From Akebia trifoliata (lineage: Eukaryota > Streptophyta > Magnoliopsida > Ranunculales > Lardizabalaceae), in assembly GCA_017979445.1 (NCBI GenBank), contig CM030714.1, forward strand, positions 18,657,892-18,721,891: a DNA stretch of 64,000 bases, in the 5' to 3' direction. Below, in pieces: positions 11,660 through 22,726 of this stretch; position 1 is the first letter of the stretch; each line of letters starts with the position of its first letter. Below the pieces are notes generated by a model. That model was not told the origin of the DNA. It saw only the letters and a list, made by a program, of their open reading frames with translations, and did no database searches. The position numbers and the translations under genes are program-made.

Positions 11660-11976
11660 AAGGCCCAGTTACAAGATTATATTTTTCCAACAAAAAAGAA
11701 AAAAGTTCCTCTAAATTCCTTGTAGATCTTGGTCCAATAGAAAATTAGCCCCGTGATGGTTGTCAAGACTTCATGCAAAGGATGTCCTTCCTTTAAAGAT
11801 CCTGCTATTCCGTTCCAACAAATACCCCCAACATACAACAAACATGATAAGTGATGATAGGATTCTCTTCTTGAGCAACTTTTCATTCAAATGTCAACAT
11901 TGGAATAATGCTAGACTTGAAGATGGAAACACCAAGACATTTGGAATAAAGAAAGAAAATATGACCATACCTCTTG
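11660..11976 (-). pseudogene. LINE ORF2 C-terminal fragment (3' part)
   Basis: Read on the minus strand, the fragment opens with a VWSYFLSLF phrase, followed in shifted frames by WNGIAGSLKEG, LIFYWTKIYKEF and similar. This is the layout of the zinc-binding region (zf-RVT) and tail after reverse transcriptase in plant L1-type LINEs. Frameshifts and stops are present. The preceding part of the same domain lies at 15135-15277, beyond solo LTR B. I infer the family from motif order; no poly-A tail or target duplication was located. Positions 11471-11659 hold no clear feature. Confidence 0.62.
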
Positions 11977-14900
11977 TGTAAAACCCTGAATTTTCAATTC
12001 GTATCTCGAAGAAAAATAAATAGTGGAATTTTAAGAAAATCTTGAAAGTGGGACTTAAAGATAAAATTTTAGGATGTTTTTCATCATTTTTAATGGAATC
12101 TAACCTCACCATTAGATTCAAAATGATCAAAAAATATACTTTAGCCTGTAAGCACACTCAAATGCGAGTCCGAATATAAAAGTTACAAAATCCTTGATTA
12201 TTGAGTCGGACCAGGCTAAAATAGTAACTTTTTGCTAGAACAAGAATTATTAAGATTCGATTATACCATTGGATTTGTAATAAAAAATTATTAAATATGG
12301 ACTATTTATTTATCATTTTTGGAGCACAGAAAGTCGAATTATCATCAAAAACGAAAATGACGTCAATTTTAAGGGTCACCTCTGGCCAAAAATGTAAATT
12401 TTTGTTAGAGAAAAAATTTGTATAAATTGACCATACCATTAGATCCAAAATGAAAAATTAGATGAAATAGAGTATTCATTTATCAATTTTGGAGTTCGGA
12501 CGATCAAGTTGTCGTCGATCGAAACAATAGGGGAAATACCGATTTCGTCCCAAATTTTATATAAATAATTTTTTTTAATATTTTTTAATTCGTTGTCATC
12601 CCCAACCCGTCCAAAAATCAACCAATAAAATACGAATTGTTTTTTTATTTCTTCCGATCTTTCACCTCAGATCTCTCACAAACGGCTCGCCGTTGACGAT
12701 CGATGCAGAAGGGAGAAATGTCCACAGCTGCGTTCTCTACAAAACCCACCTAATCTCTTTCCATTTCACTTTCTTTTTCATCCAATATCGTCAAAAATCA
12801 ACCGTATTTATATATGGAAATTTCAAAATTTTGACCTCGGATTTCGTCTGTTTCGGGGTCAAACCGTCTTCTGACGTAGAAGGGAGAAACGTTCGTAGCC
12901 TCGACATCTACAAAACCCATTCAACCTTTTTTCGTTTCACTTTCTATTTCACCCGATATCGTCAAAAATCAGTCATATTTATATATGGAAATTTCGAAAC
13001 ATCGACCTCGAATTTCATCGATTTCGGGGTCAAACCGTCCTCCGTCACAGAAGGGAAAAATGACGATGGCGTTGAGATCTTCAAAATTACCAGGCCAAAT
13101 TCAAAAATCAGTCGTCTCGAAGTTCGGTCCATCTCAATTTTTGTACCATTTGCCTCGATTTTCGAGCACGTGCTTCGATTATCTAGCATAGAGATTGTAA
13201 GGAACTTTCAATTTCTATTAGTAATCGTAGATTGTGAAAATTGCATTTAGGTTTTTATCGGAAAATTTTTGATGTATTTACAAAATATAGAATTCTTTTG
13301 TTATTTCAAAATTCACGCCAGAAATTGCATATTTGATATGTTTAATTGTATTTTTAACAAATTATACGTGGATAAGGTATTTTAACGGGTTATTTCCATC
13401 AATTGAGACTTGTGCACTGCTCGGATCTCGTTTTGATATAAAATTTGTATTCTTTTCCAATATTATTGATAAAAATAAATTCTATAGTTGGAAAATATGA
13501 TTTAATATTCAATGAACTCATATTGAGTTGATGAATATCAGAAAATAGATATTTTATTGAAGAGATTGATAACTGTAAAAATCGGAAAAGGGGAAAAAAG
13601 GGTATGAAAACAGTAAAATATCAGAATCACACCCGAGGGGTGATGTTTGCATTTTACATTATTATGTTGTGTGTAGGTTGGTAAACGGGTATCCAGGATA
13701 ATATTACTCGTTGCATGTTTATTTACTTTTTGTTAGCGCAAAGCGCTGTTTACGTTTTCGTTTTGTTATTTATTTTAGGCCGTTTGCCACACTTGCATGG
13801 TAGGAAACTGGATATCCATTCTCAACCTTGTATTGTTAATTTCTCTTTCGTTTTCAAATGAAAATAATATATATATATATATGTAGCTATTTTGTGAGTT
13901 ATTAAAGAGTTTGTGAATGCCTGAAGGGATAGTGCGTCATATCATCCGGAGTGGTGTACTATCCTAGGATGTACAGTAGGGACCACGAAGCTCATACGTG
14001 GTATGGGACGCGTATGAGAGTGTAGTCACAATTGGAATCCGGGATATTCCTCTCTATCTTTACCAGTGAACTTGTAATGTAAAGGTGGTCGTATACGAAT
14101 GGTTTGTATATTTGGGAATCACATGTACGCCTGATAGGCATAGACGAAGATGATTAGTCAGTGATCACTAACAATCTATAGTAGTCGAACGTTCTGACAC
14201 ATCGAAAGGAGACCCATTACTTACGATCACGTCAAACGGCCAGCCTGAGCAGGATAAATAATCAACCAAATATGGTAAACAGTGACCAACCACAATATCG
14301 AGAACTAAAAGTCAGAGAAGAATTATAACATCATGTCTCGACTAGGAGTAATTCAGTCGTGAATCCCAACTTTCTAATTTCAATACTCCACCATTGTGTA
14401 TTATGTATCTGTTGCTTATTTTGATATATAAAATGAAATCCATGTTTAATGTTTCCATTTGATCAATTAGATTTGTATAAAAAGAAAATGCTATAGTGGG
14501 TATTGTTGATTAATGTAATGTGAGTTTTAAAATATTTAGTTGCTCATCCCTGGCTATATGTACCAACTATTCGTAGTTCTTTTATAAAATTTTACAGATT
14601 TTAAAATGATTTAGCATGCCTATTCGTTCATGTTAGAAGTGGTTATTAGCAGAAATTGTGTTCTTCCTTACTGGGTAACCATTGTTACTCACCCTTTCCT
14701 TCTCCATTTTTTTTGTTTCAGATCCGGAGCTTGGCGAAGCAGGTGTAGAACACGAGTGAGGACTATTTAGTGGGTCAGATAGACAACCAGAGTCCGTCAC
14801 CTGGTAAGTATTGGGGTTATACTACATTTGTCTAGGAGTATTATAGATTTGTACTGAGTGTTAGGACTCTTGTTAGAGTGAGGAATTTTTGTATAATCCC

Positions 14901-15134
14901 GTAAATTTCTTCTTCTGTATTCTAATCTATCGTACATTATTGGATGTATATAGGCTTCCGCTCATATTCTATTTTGAATGTATACATACAGATTGTATGT
15001 CGTTTATCAGGTGCAGGTTGAACGCCTTGGAATACTAACATAAACAGAGGAGACCATGCCGAAATTTCGAGGTGCCACCTAGTACCTCAAGACCTGACAT
15101 GGGGATTTGTGTTAGCGTTTGGCGGGGCAGCACA
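11977..15134 (+). mobile_element. Solo LTR B, long-LTR Ty3/gypsy family
   Basis: 3158 bp from TGTAAAACCC to GGCGGGGCAGCACA, the reverse complement of the LTRs at 1769, 22727 and 39063. A perfect 5-bp target duplication TCTTG flanks it (11972-11976 and 15135-15139). There is no internal region, so it is a solo LTR. It sits inside the LINE fragment. If the LTR and one TCTTG copy are ignored, the LINE reading frame runs on without a break across the site. That confirms the boundaries independently. Confidence 0.95.
12707..13220 (+). repeat. 171-bp tandem repeat inside LTR B
   Basis: The marker AGAAGGGA recurs at 12707, 12878 and 13049, exactly 171 bp apart, with ACAAAACCCA, TCGTCAAAAATCA, TATATATGGAAATTTC and GGGGTCAAACCGTC in each unit. 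Two full units and part of a third are present. Since 171 is 57 codons, a 185-codon frame (12693-13250) stays open, giving a repeated 57-residue pattern with GRNV, YRQKS, IYGNF and FGVKPSS. No known domain matches. The repeat also occurs in the other copies of this LTR, so it belongs to the family. Confidence 0.85.
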
Positions 15135-15277
15135 TCTTGAGAAAAAAAACAATGGATAAGGATGTCGTTGGCCGATTCACTGCTTGAAGATGGCACACAG
15201 GAAAGTGCCTCAATATCAGCAGCAGCATAGGAAATCCCATATCCAAATCTTGGGGAAAAAAATTGGAGGCTCGTCAC
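15135..15277 (-). pseudogene. LINE ORF2 C-terminal fragment (5' part)
   Basis: The minus-strand frame shows ESANDILIHC followed by FFSQ at the junction with LTR B. The spacing of the final His-Cys pair and the aromatic residues fits the zinc-binding region found after reverse transcriptase in plant LINEs. It continues in the same frame into the fragment at 11660-11976 once the LTR is discounted. Further upstream the similarity fades. Confidence 0.55.
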
Positions 15278-15826
15278 TTATCATGTAGAGCAATGGTGCG
15301 AATTCTGCCGAAGGAAGCAGCAGCAGTGACAATCCCTACGGATCTACAAGAGCATCAGAAGTACCATCTCCAATCATCTATCAATAATGTACCCCCTCAA
15401 ATCCAAGGTGACACAATGGCTAAGAGAATTCTCAAAGAGATCCGAGAAAGGATTGGCAGTTGGCACATTAGGGAAACTATCTTAATCAATACAAAGTGGT
15501 GAACAACAGCTCAACTTTTCGACACTATTTCCTTCTAGCCAAGACATTCTTTCTCATCTAAAATGCTCATGATAAGCTTCCCGTAGATTCTCAAATTGAA
15601 GTTGTAGCACATAAAAAAAGATGTTAACCAACACAAATCCAAAGCTTTTGAATCTTTAACCACATAACAACAATAACCTTGTAAGAAAATAGAGCATAAA
15701 AACTGTTCCAATTAACAGATCTGGAACAAATAAATTAATAATCAGCATTGCAAAAGCAGGATACCTGTTAACGTAACTGTAAAATTCGTTTTCCATAATT
15801 AATACTAATTCATAGAAACACGATTG
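15278..15826. other. No recognisable gene
   Basis: Mixed-composition DNA with a 79-codon frame (15263-15502, +) lacking any motif I know. Parts may be further LINE sequence or the flank into which the LINE inserted. Nothing else is supportable. Confidence 0.35.
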
Positions 15827-17500
15827 TGTAGACACCCCATTTTTGCACTCGCCTGATTAATCAACTCGTCAACCCGATTGCAACGGTTCCCAATGATGGA
15901 TGTTTATTCCAATGCTTTATTTTGTTACTACATATGTTTTAGAAATCCAGATGAGGTATCTCAAATTAACAAAACTGTAGAAACCACGCTACGTTAGGAA
16001 AATATAACCCCAAAAGCTTAGAAATCATCATTTTTCAGACAAAAATAAGCTTCACGATAAAAATCACTTAAACATGATCAAATTACAAAAATACCCCTAA
16101 ACTTAAAATATCCCTAGAGCTTACGTTACGCTTAGGAAAACTCCTTCAAATACATAAAACAACAAATGAAACTAAATAAATTATTTCGCCAATTTTCATA
16201 GAATTCGACAAAATTACGAAAATACCCCTCATAAATTTCACGACCATTCCACACAAAAAATTTCATAAATGACACAAATCAATATTTCTATTGAATTCCT
16301 TATGAAAAATCGATTCTTAAACATCCTGAACATAAAAAATCGACTTGAAATACAAAAAGTCCTCTCTGAGGGCAAAACGATAATTTTACAAATTTTATAA
16401 TTAAAAATTTTAAAATTAATAAATAAAACATTAAATAATTAAATTGAAACATTAATAAAATTTATTTAAAAATTTGAACCAAAAAAATTGATCAATCAAG
16501 CTTTCAGGCAAAATTGTTGATGGTTGCCAAGAGATTTATTCAAGGACCCCTCCATTTGGGGGTCCAAAGAATTAAAGATATAATAGAGGGGGGTTCTCCA
16601 AAAAATTAAAGTCAATCAAGTAAGACTAAAGTCAAAATTAAAGTTAATCAAGTAAGAATAAAGTCAAAATCTTAAAGTCAATCAAATAAGACAAAAAGTC
16701 AAAATCCTAATAAAGTTCTAATTAAATAATAATTCTATTTAACAATCCTAATTAAATAATAACTCTATTTAATAGAATTCTAACTAAAATATAACTCTAC
16801 CTAAAATAATTCTAATTAAAATATAACTCTAACTAAAAGAATTATAATTAAACATTAATTCTATCTAAACAAACACTTAAAAAATCTATAAATAGGAGCC
16901 TCCACACCCTATTTTCGTATCCAAGAATAAACCCTAAGAGAAGTAGGTCAAAAAGCTTTCCTAGCTTCTCATAAACTCTAATGTTGAAGCCCTAACTCCT
17001 TACCTAACACCCATACTTCAACTTTAGCTTGAAAAACATCTAGAAGCCCTTAAAAAATACCCAAAAATCCATAAACAAATCCGAAGAATCCAGATCTAGG
17101 AAAGAGATAGCTTGCCTCGAAGATCAGAAATCAGATCCGGAGACAGAATGAAGTGAAGAGTACTGTACAAGGAATTAGTCTATTAGATCTGAGGGAACAA
17201 GACCGTTGTCTTCAGAAAGGTATACAAATTTCTTATTTTTTTTATTATTACTTAGGTCTCTTAGCAATGTAGTTTATTTGGGAATTAGTAGAGACCGGTG
17301 TTTACCGGGCGGGGTTGGTGCCTAACACCTTCCAACCCCGTAATTTGATCCCCGAACCCAGTTATTGTTTAAGTAGATTAGTTGTTTTCATCCATTTAAA
17401 GTCGATATTCGATTCCTAGACCGTAATAATTAGGTGGCGACTCCCAAACCTCAAAAGTCAAAAGCGGATCCGCGCACCTCGCGGATCGAGGGCACTTTCA
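15827..17500 (+). mobile_element. Solo LTR G, Tat-lineage family
   Basis: 1674 bp starting TGTAGACACCCC and ending GGGCACTTTCA, the same LTR family as the elements at 28875 and 52112. A perfect target duplication GATTG flanks it (15822-15826 and 17501-17505). The base after the LTR is not followed by the family primer site, so this is a solo LTR. Its U3 part differs from the full elements: where they have AAACCCTAA words, it has AT-rich repeats of CTAATTAAATAATAA and AACTCTA (about 16720-16860). Confidence 0.95.
16887..16894 (+). promoter_or_regulatory. TATA box of solo LTR G
   Basis: TATAAATA followed by GGAGCCTCCACACCC, the same context as in the intact elements of this family. Transcription would be expected to begin about 30 bp downstream. 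Whether the solo LTR still drives transcription toward 17500 is unknown. Confidence 0.6.
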
Positions 17501-17505
17501 GATTG

Positions 17506-19385
17506 GTGTCTGTATTTCAATCTAGGGTTTAAATTTCTCAAGACAATACAGCTGAGGATCAATCAAGAACAACCAGTAATTTGAGAAACAAAGCATCCAT
17601 TAAAAATTTTAAAAAATAAAATAAAAACTATAATTCATGAAGAATTAAGTACCAACGCATGATTTGATGGTGTGGATCTTGAGAAGCAAGACGAGAACAC
17701 TGTCGAGATGGGTCATATCTCCTGCTAATCTGAAAATTTTCATCTTTGTTTGATAGATAGATCGATTAAAAATGTAAATGTTTCTTGAAAACAGATAGAT
17801 TTCCTCTTCAATCGATCTGATCAACAAAAGGGGAAGATAATGTTTTTTTATTATTATTCAAAATTTTAGGTTTTCTTTTTCTTCTTATTTGCAGAATGAG
17901 ACATAATTACCACTAACCAGGTTCCGTTCTTGCCTCTGTGATCAGAGTTTTGCTGTTTAATAATACTCCGTTCTAAGCAGTTGATCCAATGGAACGACGC
18001 CACGTATAATAAAAATAGAATTGTATCTGCGTCTCTACACACTTGTGTGGTGTTTCTTTACACTGCATTGTTGGTCTCAAGCCTATATAAAACAGAGTTA
18101 CATCAGGTTGGCAGTCTATATAAAAAATTTATCATCTCTTAACATGAATCATGACCTTTCATTTGTGTCAACTAGGGCATATTCTAGAAATGACGAACAA
18201 CAATGGTTTCCTATTGTGGTGGGAAGGTAGTTAAGGATTCTTTCATCGAACTGGATGAATGCAAGTAAAGAAATTAGTCCAAGAGTGTAGTATTTGTCTC
18301 ATAACTTGGAATATGAAGATTTTACAAAGTACCTTCTCGTTAAGCACTACAGAGTCTGTAAGCATTGTGATGAGAAATTCTGTGAGCAAAAAATCACTCT
18401 TGTACACCGACTAAAATAACAGGTAAGTGCTTAAAGTTAGTGATACAATGAAAATAAGTCAAAGCAACATAGCTTATTTATAATAGATAGCATTCCACCA
18501 TATTCCAAGCATTGGTCATTTGGTGATACAAGGATTTCTTTTGCCTTTAATTTGCCATTGTGAATTATGTTTTTGAAACATAGCTTATTTATAATAGACA
18601 ATATTTTTTTTTATCATTATTTATTTATTTATTTTTCAAAATTTTAAGAACTAGAAGACCAAAAATACAAGCCAAATCATTGGTGAGACAAGGAAGAAAA
18701 GAAAAAGCCCAGCAATGTTAAGAGATAAAGTTAACACAACAAAGATAAAGTAAATGCCTCATACCAACTTTACCCACACAGTAGACATGATTCATGAGAA
18801 GTAGTGAAGGTTGTAAAGAAAAGAAAAAAGTTATTCAGCAAAATCATTAATATATAAATCAACTTTCAAAAGTCTCACATAAAAATGGTTTACAAGCATT
18901 AATATATAAATCAATCCCTACAAACTACAATACCCATGGCACGTATGAACATGTGCTGTACATGTACAAATGTTGTTTCTACGTGTGTGAGTTTTGATGC
19001 ATATTCAGGTGATGAGACGACCCAATGTTATTTGCATGTTATGATGATGGATGAAAGACATAGAGATGATGATGGTGCACAAAACTATGAGATTTTGGTA
19101 GTGGTGGTGGAGCTGTTGGTGATGGTGGTGGTGGTGGGTTGAGAAAATGAGTTGTTGGTGATGATGATGGATATCAGCTTTCCCACAAGACAATCCACCT
19201 TCCACTTCTACAATCCTTGTCCTCTGAATAAAACCCATATCTGTCTGCCCTTGCCCTTGGTCTGCAACATTTATTTTACTACAAATCAAATTGGAGTCAT
19301 CCTAAGAACAAATTAACCATCTATTTTACTAACCTGAAAAGGTGTCACAAAAAGAAAAATCAACATGATTGAAAAGAGAGGCGAG
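17506..19385. other. No recognisable gene; GGT/GAT-rich patch
   Basis: AT-rich spacer with several short unsupported frames. A patch at about 19090-19175 is made of GGTGGTGGT and GATGATGATGG runs. The last few hundred bases lie downstream of the MFT stop codon on the minus strand and may include its 3'UTR; no clear polyadenylation signal was picked out. Confidence 0.4.
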
Positions 19386-19609
19386 TCACCGTTTCTTTGC
19401 AGCCGGTTCCTTCTGAGAGTTGAAGTATACTGCTGAGACCGGAAGGCCCAATCCATTCTGAACCGCAAAGTGTCTAGTACTAAAATTGGCACGGGCATCT
19501 GGCACTCGACTCCCAACCAACATAGGACCTTTTTGCTCAAATAAAGTGAATATGTATCGGTGAATCCCAGTCAGAGGCCGAGGTCCCATGTATGGGACGA
19601 CCTCTTTTC
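19386..19609 (-). CDS. MFT: MFT-type PEBP, terminal exon only
   Basis: The last exon of a phosphatidylethanolamine-binding-family gene of the MOTHER OF FT AND TFL1 type, a group known for roles in seed germination. The minus-strand frame has GKEVVPYMGPRP, GIHRYIFTLFEQ, RANFSTRHFA and GLPVSAVYFNSQKEP, then a basic end AAKKR and a stop at 19386-19388. A good acceptor, TTCTATTGCAG, precedes it and the codon is split after one base, as in the fourth exon of FT/TFL1/MFT genes. Length 224 bp is normal for that exon. No stop or frameshift interrupts it. The first three exons were not found between 19610 and 22726 or between 42242 and 44800. So this is either an orphan exon, or a gene with very long introns that continues outside the window. 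Confidence 0.8.
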
Positions 19610-22600
19610 CTGCAATAGAACCCACCACAATCATTACTAATCCCTAGAAAACTAGTACTTATCTCTAGGAAATCTGTACTTTTCATCTTATCTCAACGAT
19701 GGGTCTGATGGATAGCCCACACTTCTCAATTTCATATATTTAAATTAGATCATGTAGTTAGGATACTTTGTTTCTATATAAAGATTTATGAAGACTTGAC
19801 ACAAGCAAGGTCAAGAGACTATTTAGTTCACGTTTGAACTACACGGTCCAAGGTTGGGATGGTGCACTCTCCCAATTGAGATGAGAGAATTTAGAATGAA
19901 ATTAACCTTGATTTAGTAAGACTAAAATGATACACAATTAATATAGGGACAAGATGCACCTGTGTTTCCCTGTATATGCAAAAGTTCAAATGCAGATTGC
20001 ACAACAAATAAATAAGAATTAGAAGAGTAAACTAAAGTTTGTAGGACATACTTATCTATAGCCGATTGCTCGAGTTGCAAAATTCGAATTTGGAAGAAGG
20101 ATCCATATCAAGAAGTCGTGTAGCCTCGGATAGAAGTCCTTCATGTGCTACATTTAAAGACCGTTTTTACCAAAATGTATTACACAATGTGTCAAACCAA
20201 CCAAGCTATGGGTCCCTTTCCATTTCATTTACTTGGCTACTTCAGCATGGTTTCTCTGATACTATTTTTAGTTTGAGGGATTAATGCTTTTAAGAGAGAG
20301 AGACATTAAAAAATTAAATAAATAAAATTATTATTTTTTAGCAAAGTATCCCAAGTATCCAACGACATAGAATAAAGAACACCATACATGCACACATTTT
20401 TAAGTAAGAAAACAATGAAAATGCCTGAGGAAGAGTTCCTCTTCCTGTGGTTGGTATTCATGCACAGATTTGGTGTAGAAAAGCTTGAGGAGAAACAAAG
20501 CAAAAAAAATATCTCAAGTGAGTTTTTGTCCTCAGTACTAGGACTATCAAGCACTCTCTCCATGTTTAGGAACAATGGTTGCATTTAAGAAATCCATTTG
20601 TAACAGGCAAATAAGGTAGAATCAAAATATAGATAAAGAAAACAACTAATAGTAAGTGGGACCCAATGATGAGCTCTAACACAAGTAGCCCTTCTTGTGA
20701 TTTGTTTAAAATCATATTGGTTCATAAAAAAAAATCAATAATGCAAATTAATATGCTTATATTGACAGTTGCTTCAACTCAATGTGATAAGGCTTATGAT
20801 TCTAACCATGCAACGGACTGGAACCCAATTGATACCACGGAAGAATGGGTGCTGCTTAACTTCATATATGTCACTGTATGGAGATGCTTAATGTAACGAA
20901 ATAATAAGTGTAAAAAATAAAAACAAAAACTGTCTCAAAGCAGAGCAAGGCCTGGCCTTGCTAACATGGCTAATTTAGACAACACACTAACCAGTGCTAT
21001 GTACTCCTCCGTTCCAACAAAGGAATTTGACGCTCGCATTAATTCAGCCATAAATATTGGAGGCAATTGTTTTTTCTGTTGCTTCTTCTGTTCCTGGTTA
21101 TATTGAATTAAAAGCTGAAAAGTACATCTTAGACTCATTAGTCTATGCAACAATAATACACCAAAACCAGAACCCAAATAATTGTAAAATCAAGGATACA
21201 TGCCCATTGTGCTGGAGTAATACATTTTCACGTTTCAAATCCCTGTATATTATACCTGTATAAAAACAATGATTTTCCATGAAATACTCATGTTTGTTTG
21301 ATGACATAAATGGGTTAATATGAACATGTTTTTAACAATCAACAAAATTCAAAATTGATTCTATCAATCACTAGTGAAACAACGAGATTGGGTTGGCATG
21401 GACCAAAGGAACACCAATCTGATGGACTGCACCGCACGCTCACAGGGAACCTGAAAACATAATCGGGGGGCTCATTGATATGTGGATCACAAAATTCTGA
21501 GAACTCTACAAAATGATAAGGTGCCACGTGGATGTAAAAGCATAAAATTCTAAAAAAGGAAACATTTTTCATCATTGATGAACACATTTTAACAATTGTT
21601 AGTACAATGGTTGAAACCTTTTTATCAGGATTCATCTAGACCATTGTTCTTTTTCTTTTGGCAACACTATTGTTGTGGACCTCTAGAGAATAATTTAGAA
21701 GATACATGTATGGCAATTTCACTACATTCATACCTATAGTTGTCACATTGATGTGGAACAGGTAGCTGATTAGCAGTCAGGTTGATCTATGTGATTTGTC
21801 CTTAGCCACATGTTTGTGGGTTAAGTGAGAAATAGCTTAATTTAGCCAAATTGAGGATGTTTGATAGTACACCACCAGTCCCACTGTTTTCTAATGTGTT
21901 GGGGCAACAGTTCATAGATCAGACACCAAGGCACCCAACCAGCCCACACTATCCTCTCTCTTTAACAAGTAGCAACAGATGTGCTACTTTCTTGCTCACA
22001 ACCAGCCCTCACTATCCTCTCTCTTTAACAAGTAGCAACAGTAGCCATGTGCCATTGCCAATATCTCAGAATTTAATGGATATCTAAATCTATTATTTAC
22101 TCGATTGGCTTGAAAGGAAGATAACATTTTTTAAAGGAAAATGTCATCTAAATAGTCTAGATGAAGCTAATCGTTACAAAATTTTGGAAAAAATGAAATG
22201 TTTATATCAAATCAAAGATAGTAAAGGCAAAAGAATATAAGAGAAACAGAAAGATAGACGGATTTGAGAGCAAAGCTTTTTCCACCAAAAGACTCTACTA
22301 TTGCTTCGAAGTGCTGCATCAATAAAACAAGAATGTTATTGAATATACCAAAAAATGTCATTAAAACCAAGATTGAAGTATCTTGCATTGAGTTGTCAAT
22401 GGTAGCTAGATACATGAAAAGGTTAAGACCAACCAGCACTCCTCATAGCACTTGTAAAAGCTCAAGCAAGTCTACAACTTGCCCTCAAAATAGAGAGGTG
22501 ATGAATTCTGTACAAAGAGTCGATGGTGAGAGAGATTCTGACGGCACCTGCTGTACAATTTACCCACAGCAGAGGCCTAGAGGACTAACAATTTCAACTA

Positions 22601-22726
22601 GAACAGTTAATCACCAAAACGAAGAAAAGTGAGATGCGCATAGTCAAAGAACTGTCCAAGATGTTAAAGTGATTGAAATGCATGAAGAAGCGATGAAGTT
22701 CTTACAAACATTCACATGGTCGTTTA
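19610..22726. other. Unrecognised spacer or MFT intron; 63-bp duplication
   Basis: If the MFT gene is intact, this is its third intron, but I found no upstream exon in it. A 63-bp direct duplication lies at about 21938-22040, each copy carrying ACTATCCTCTCTCTTTAAC and AAGTAGCAACAG. An open frame of 122 codons (22264-22632, +) has no recognisable domain. Other frames here are short and without motifs. Confidence 0.4.

Noticed and set aside
12707..13220. Centromeric satellite, because the period is 171 bp
   Set aside because: Only two to three units exist, they lie within an LTR and recur in all copies of that LTR. The shared length with animal alpha satellite is coincidence.
18936..19142. Cys/Asp-rich 68-codon frame ending in Val-Val repeats
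   Set aside because: Its 3' half is a GGT/GAT low-complexity patch and its opposite strand gives a His-rich frame from the same repeats; no support as a gene.
21339..21635. Possible upstream MFT exon (contains a DPH..EPP phrase)
   Set aside because: The residues around it do not fit the PEBP consensus, and no splice sites in the right phase were found.
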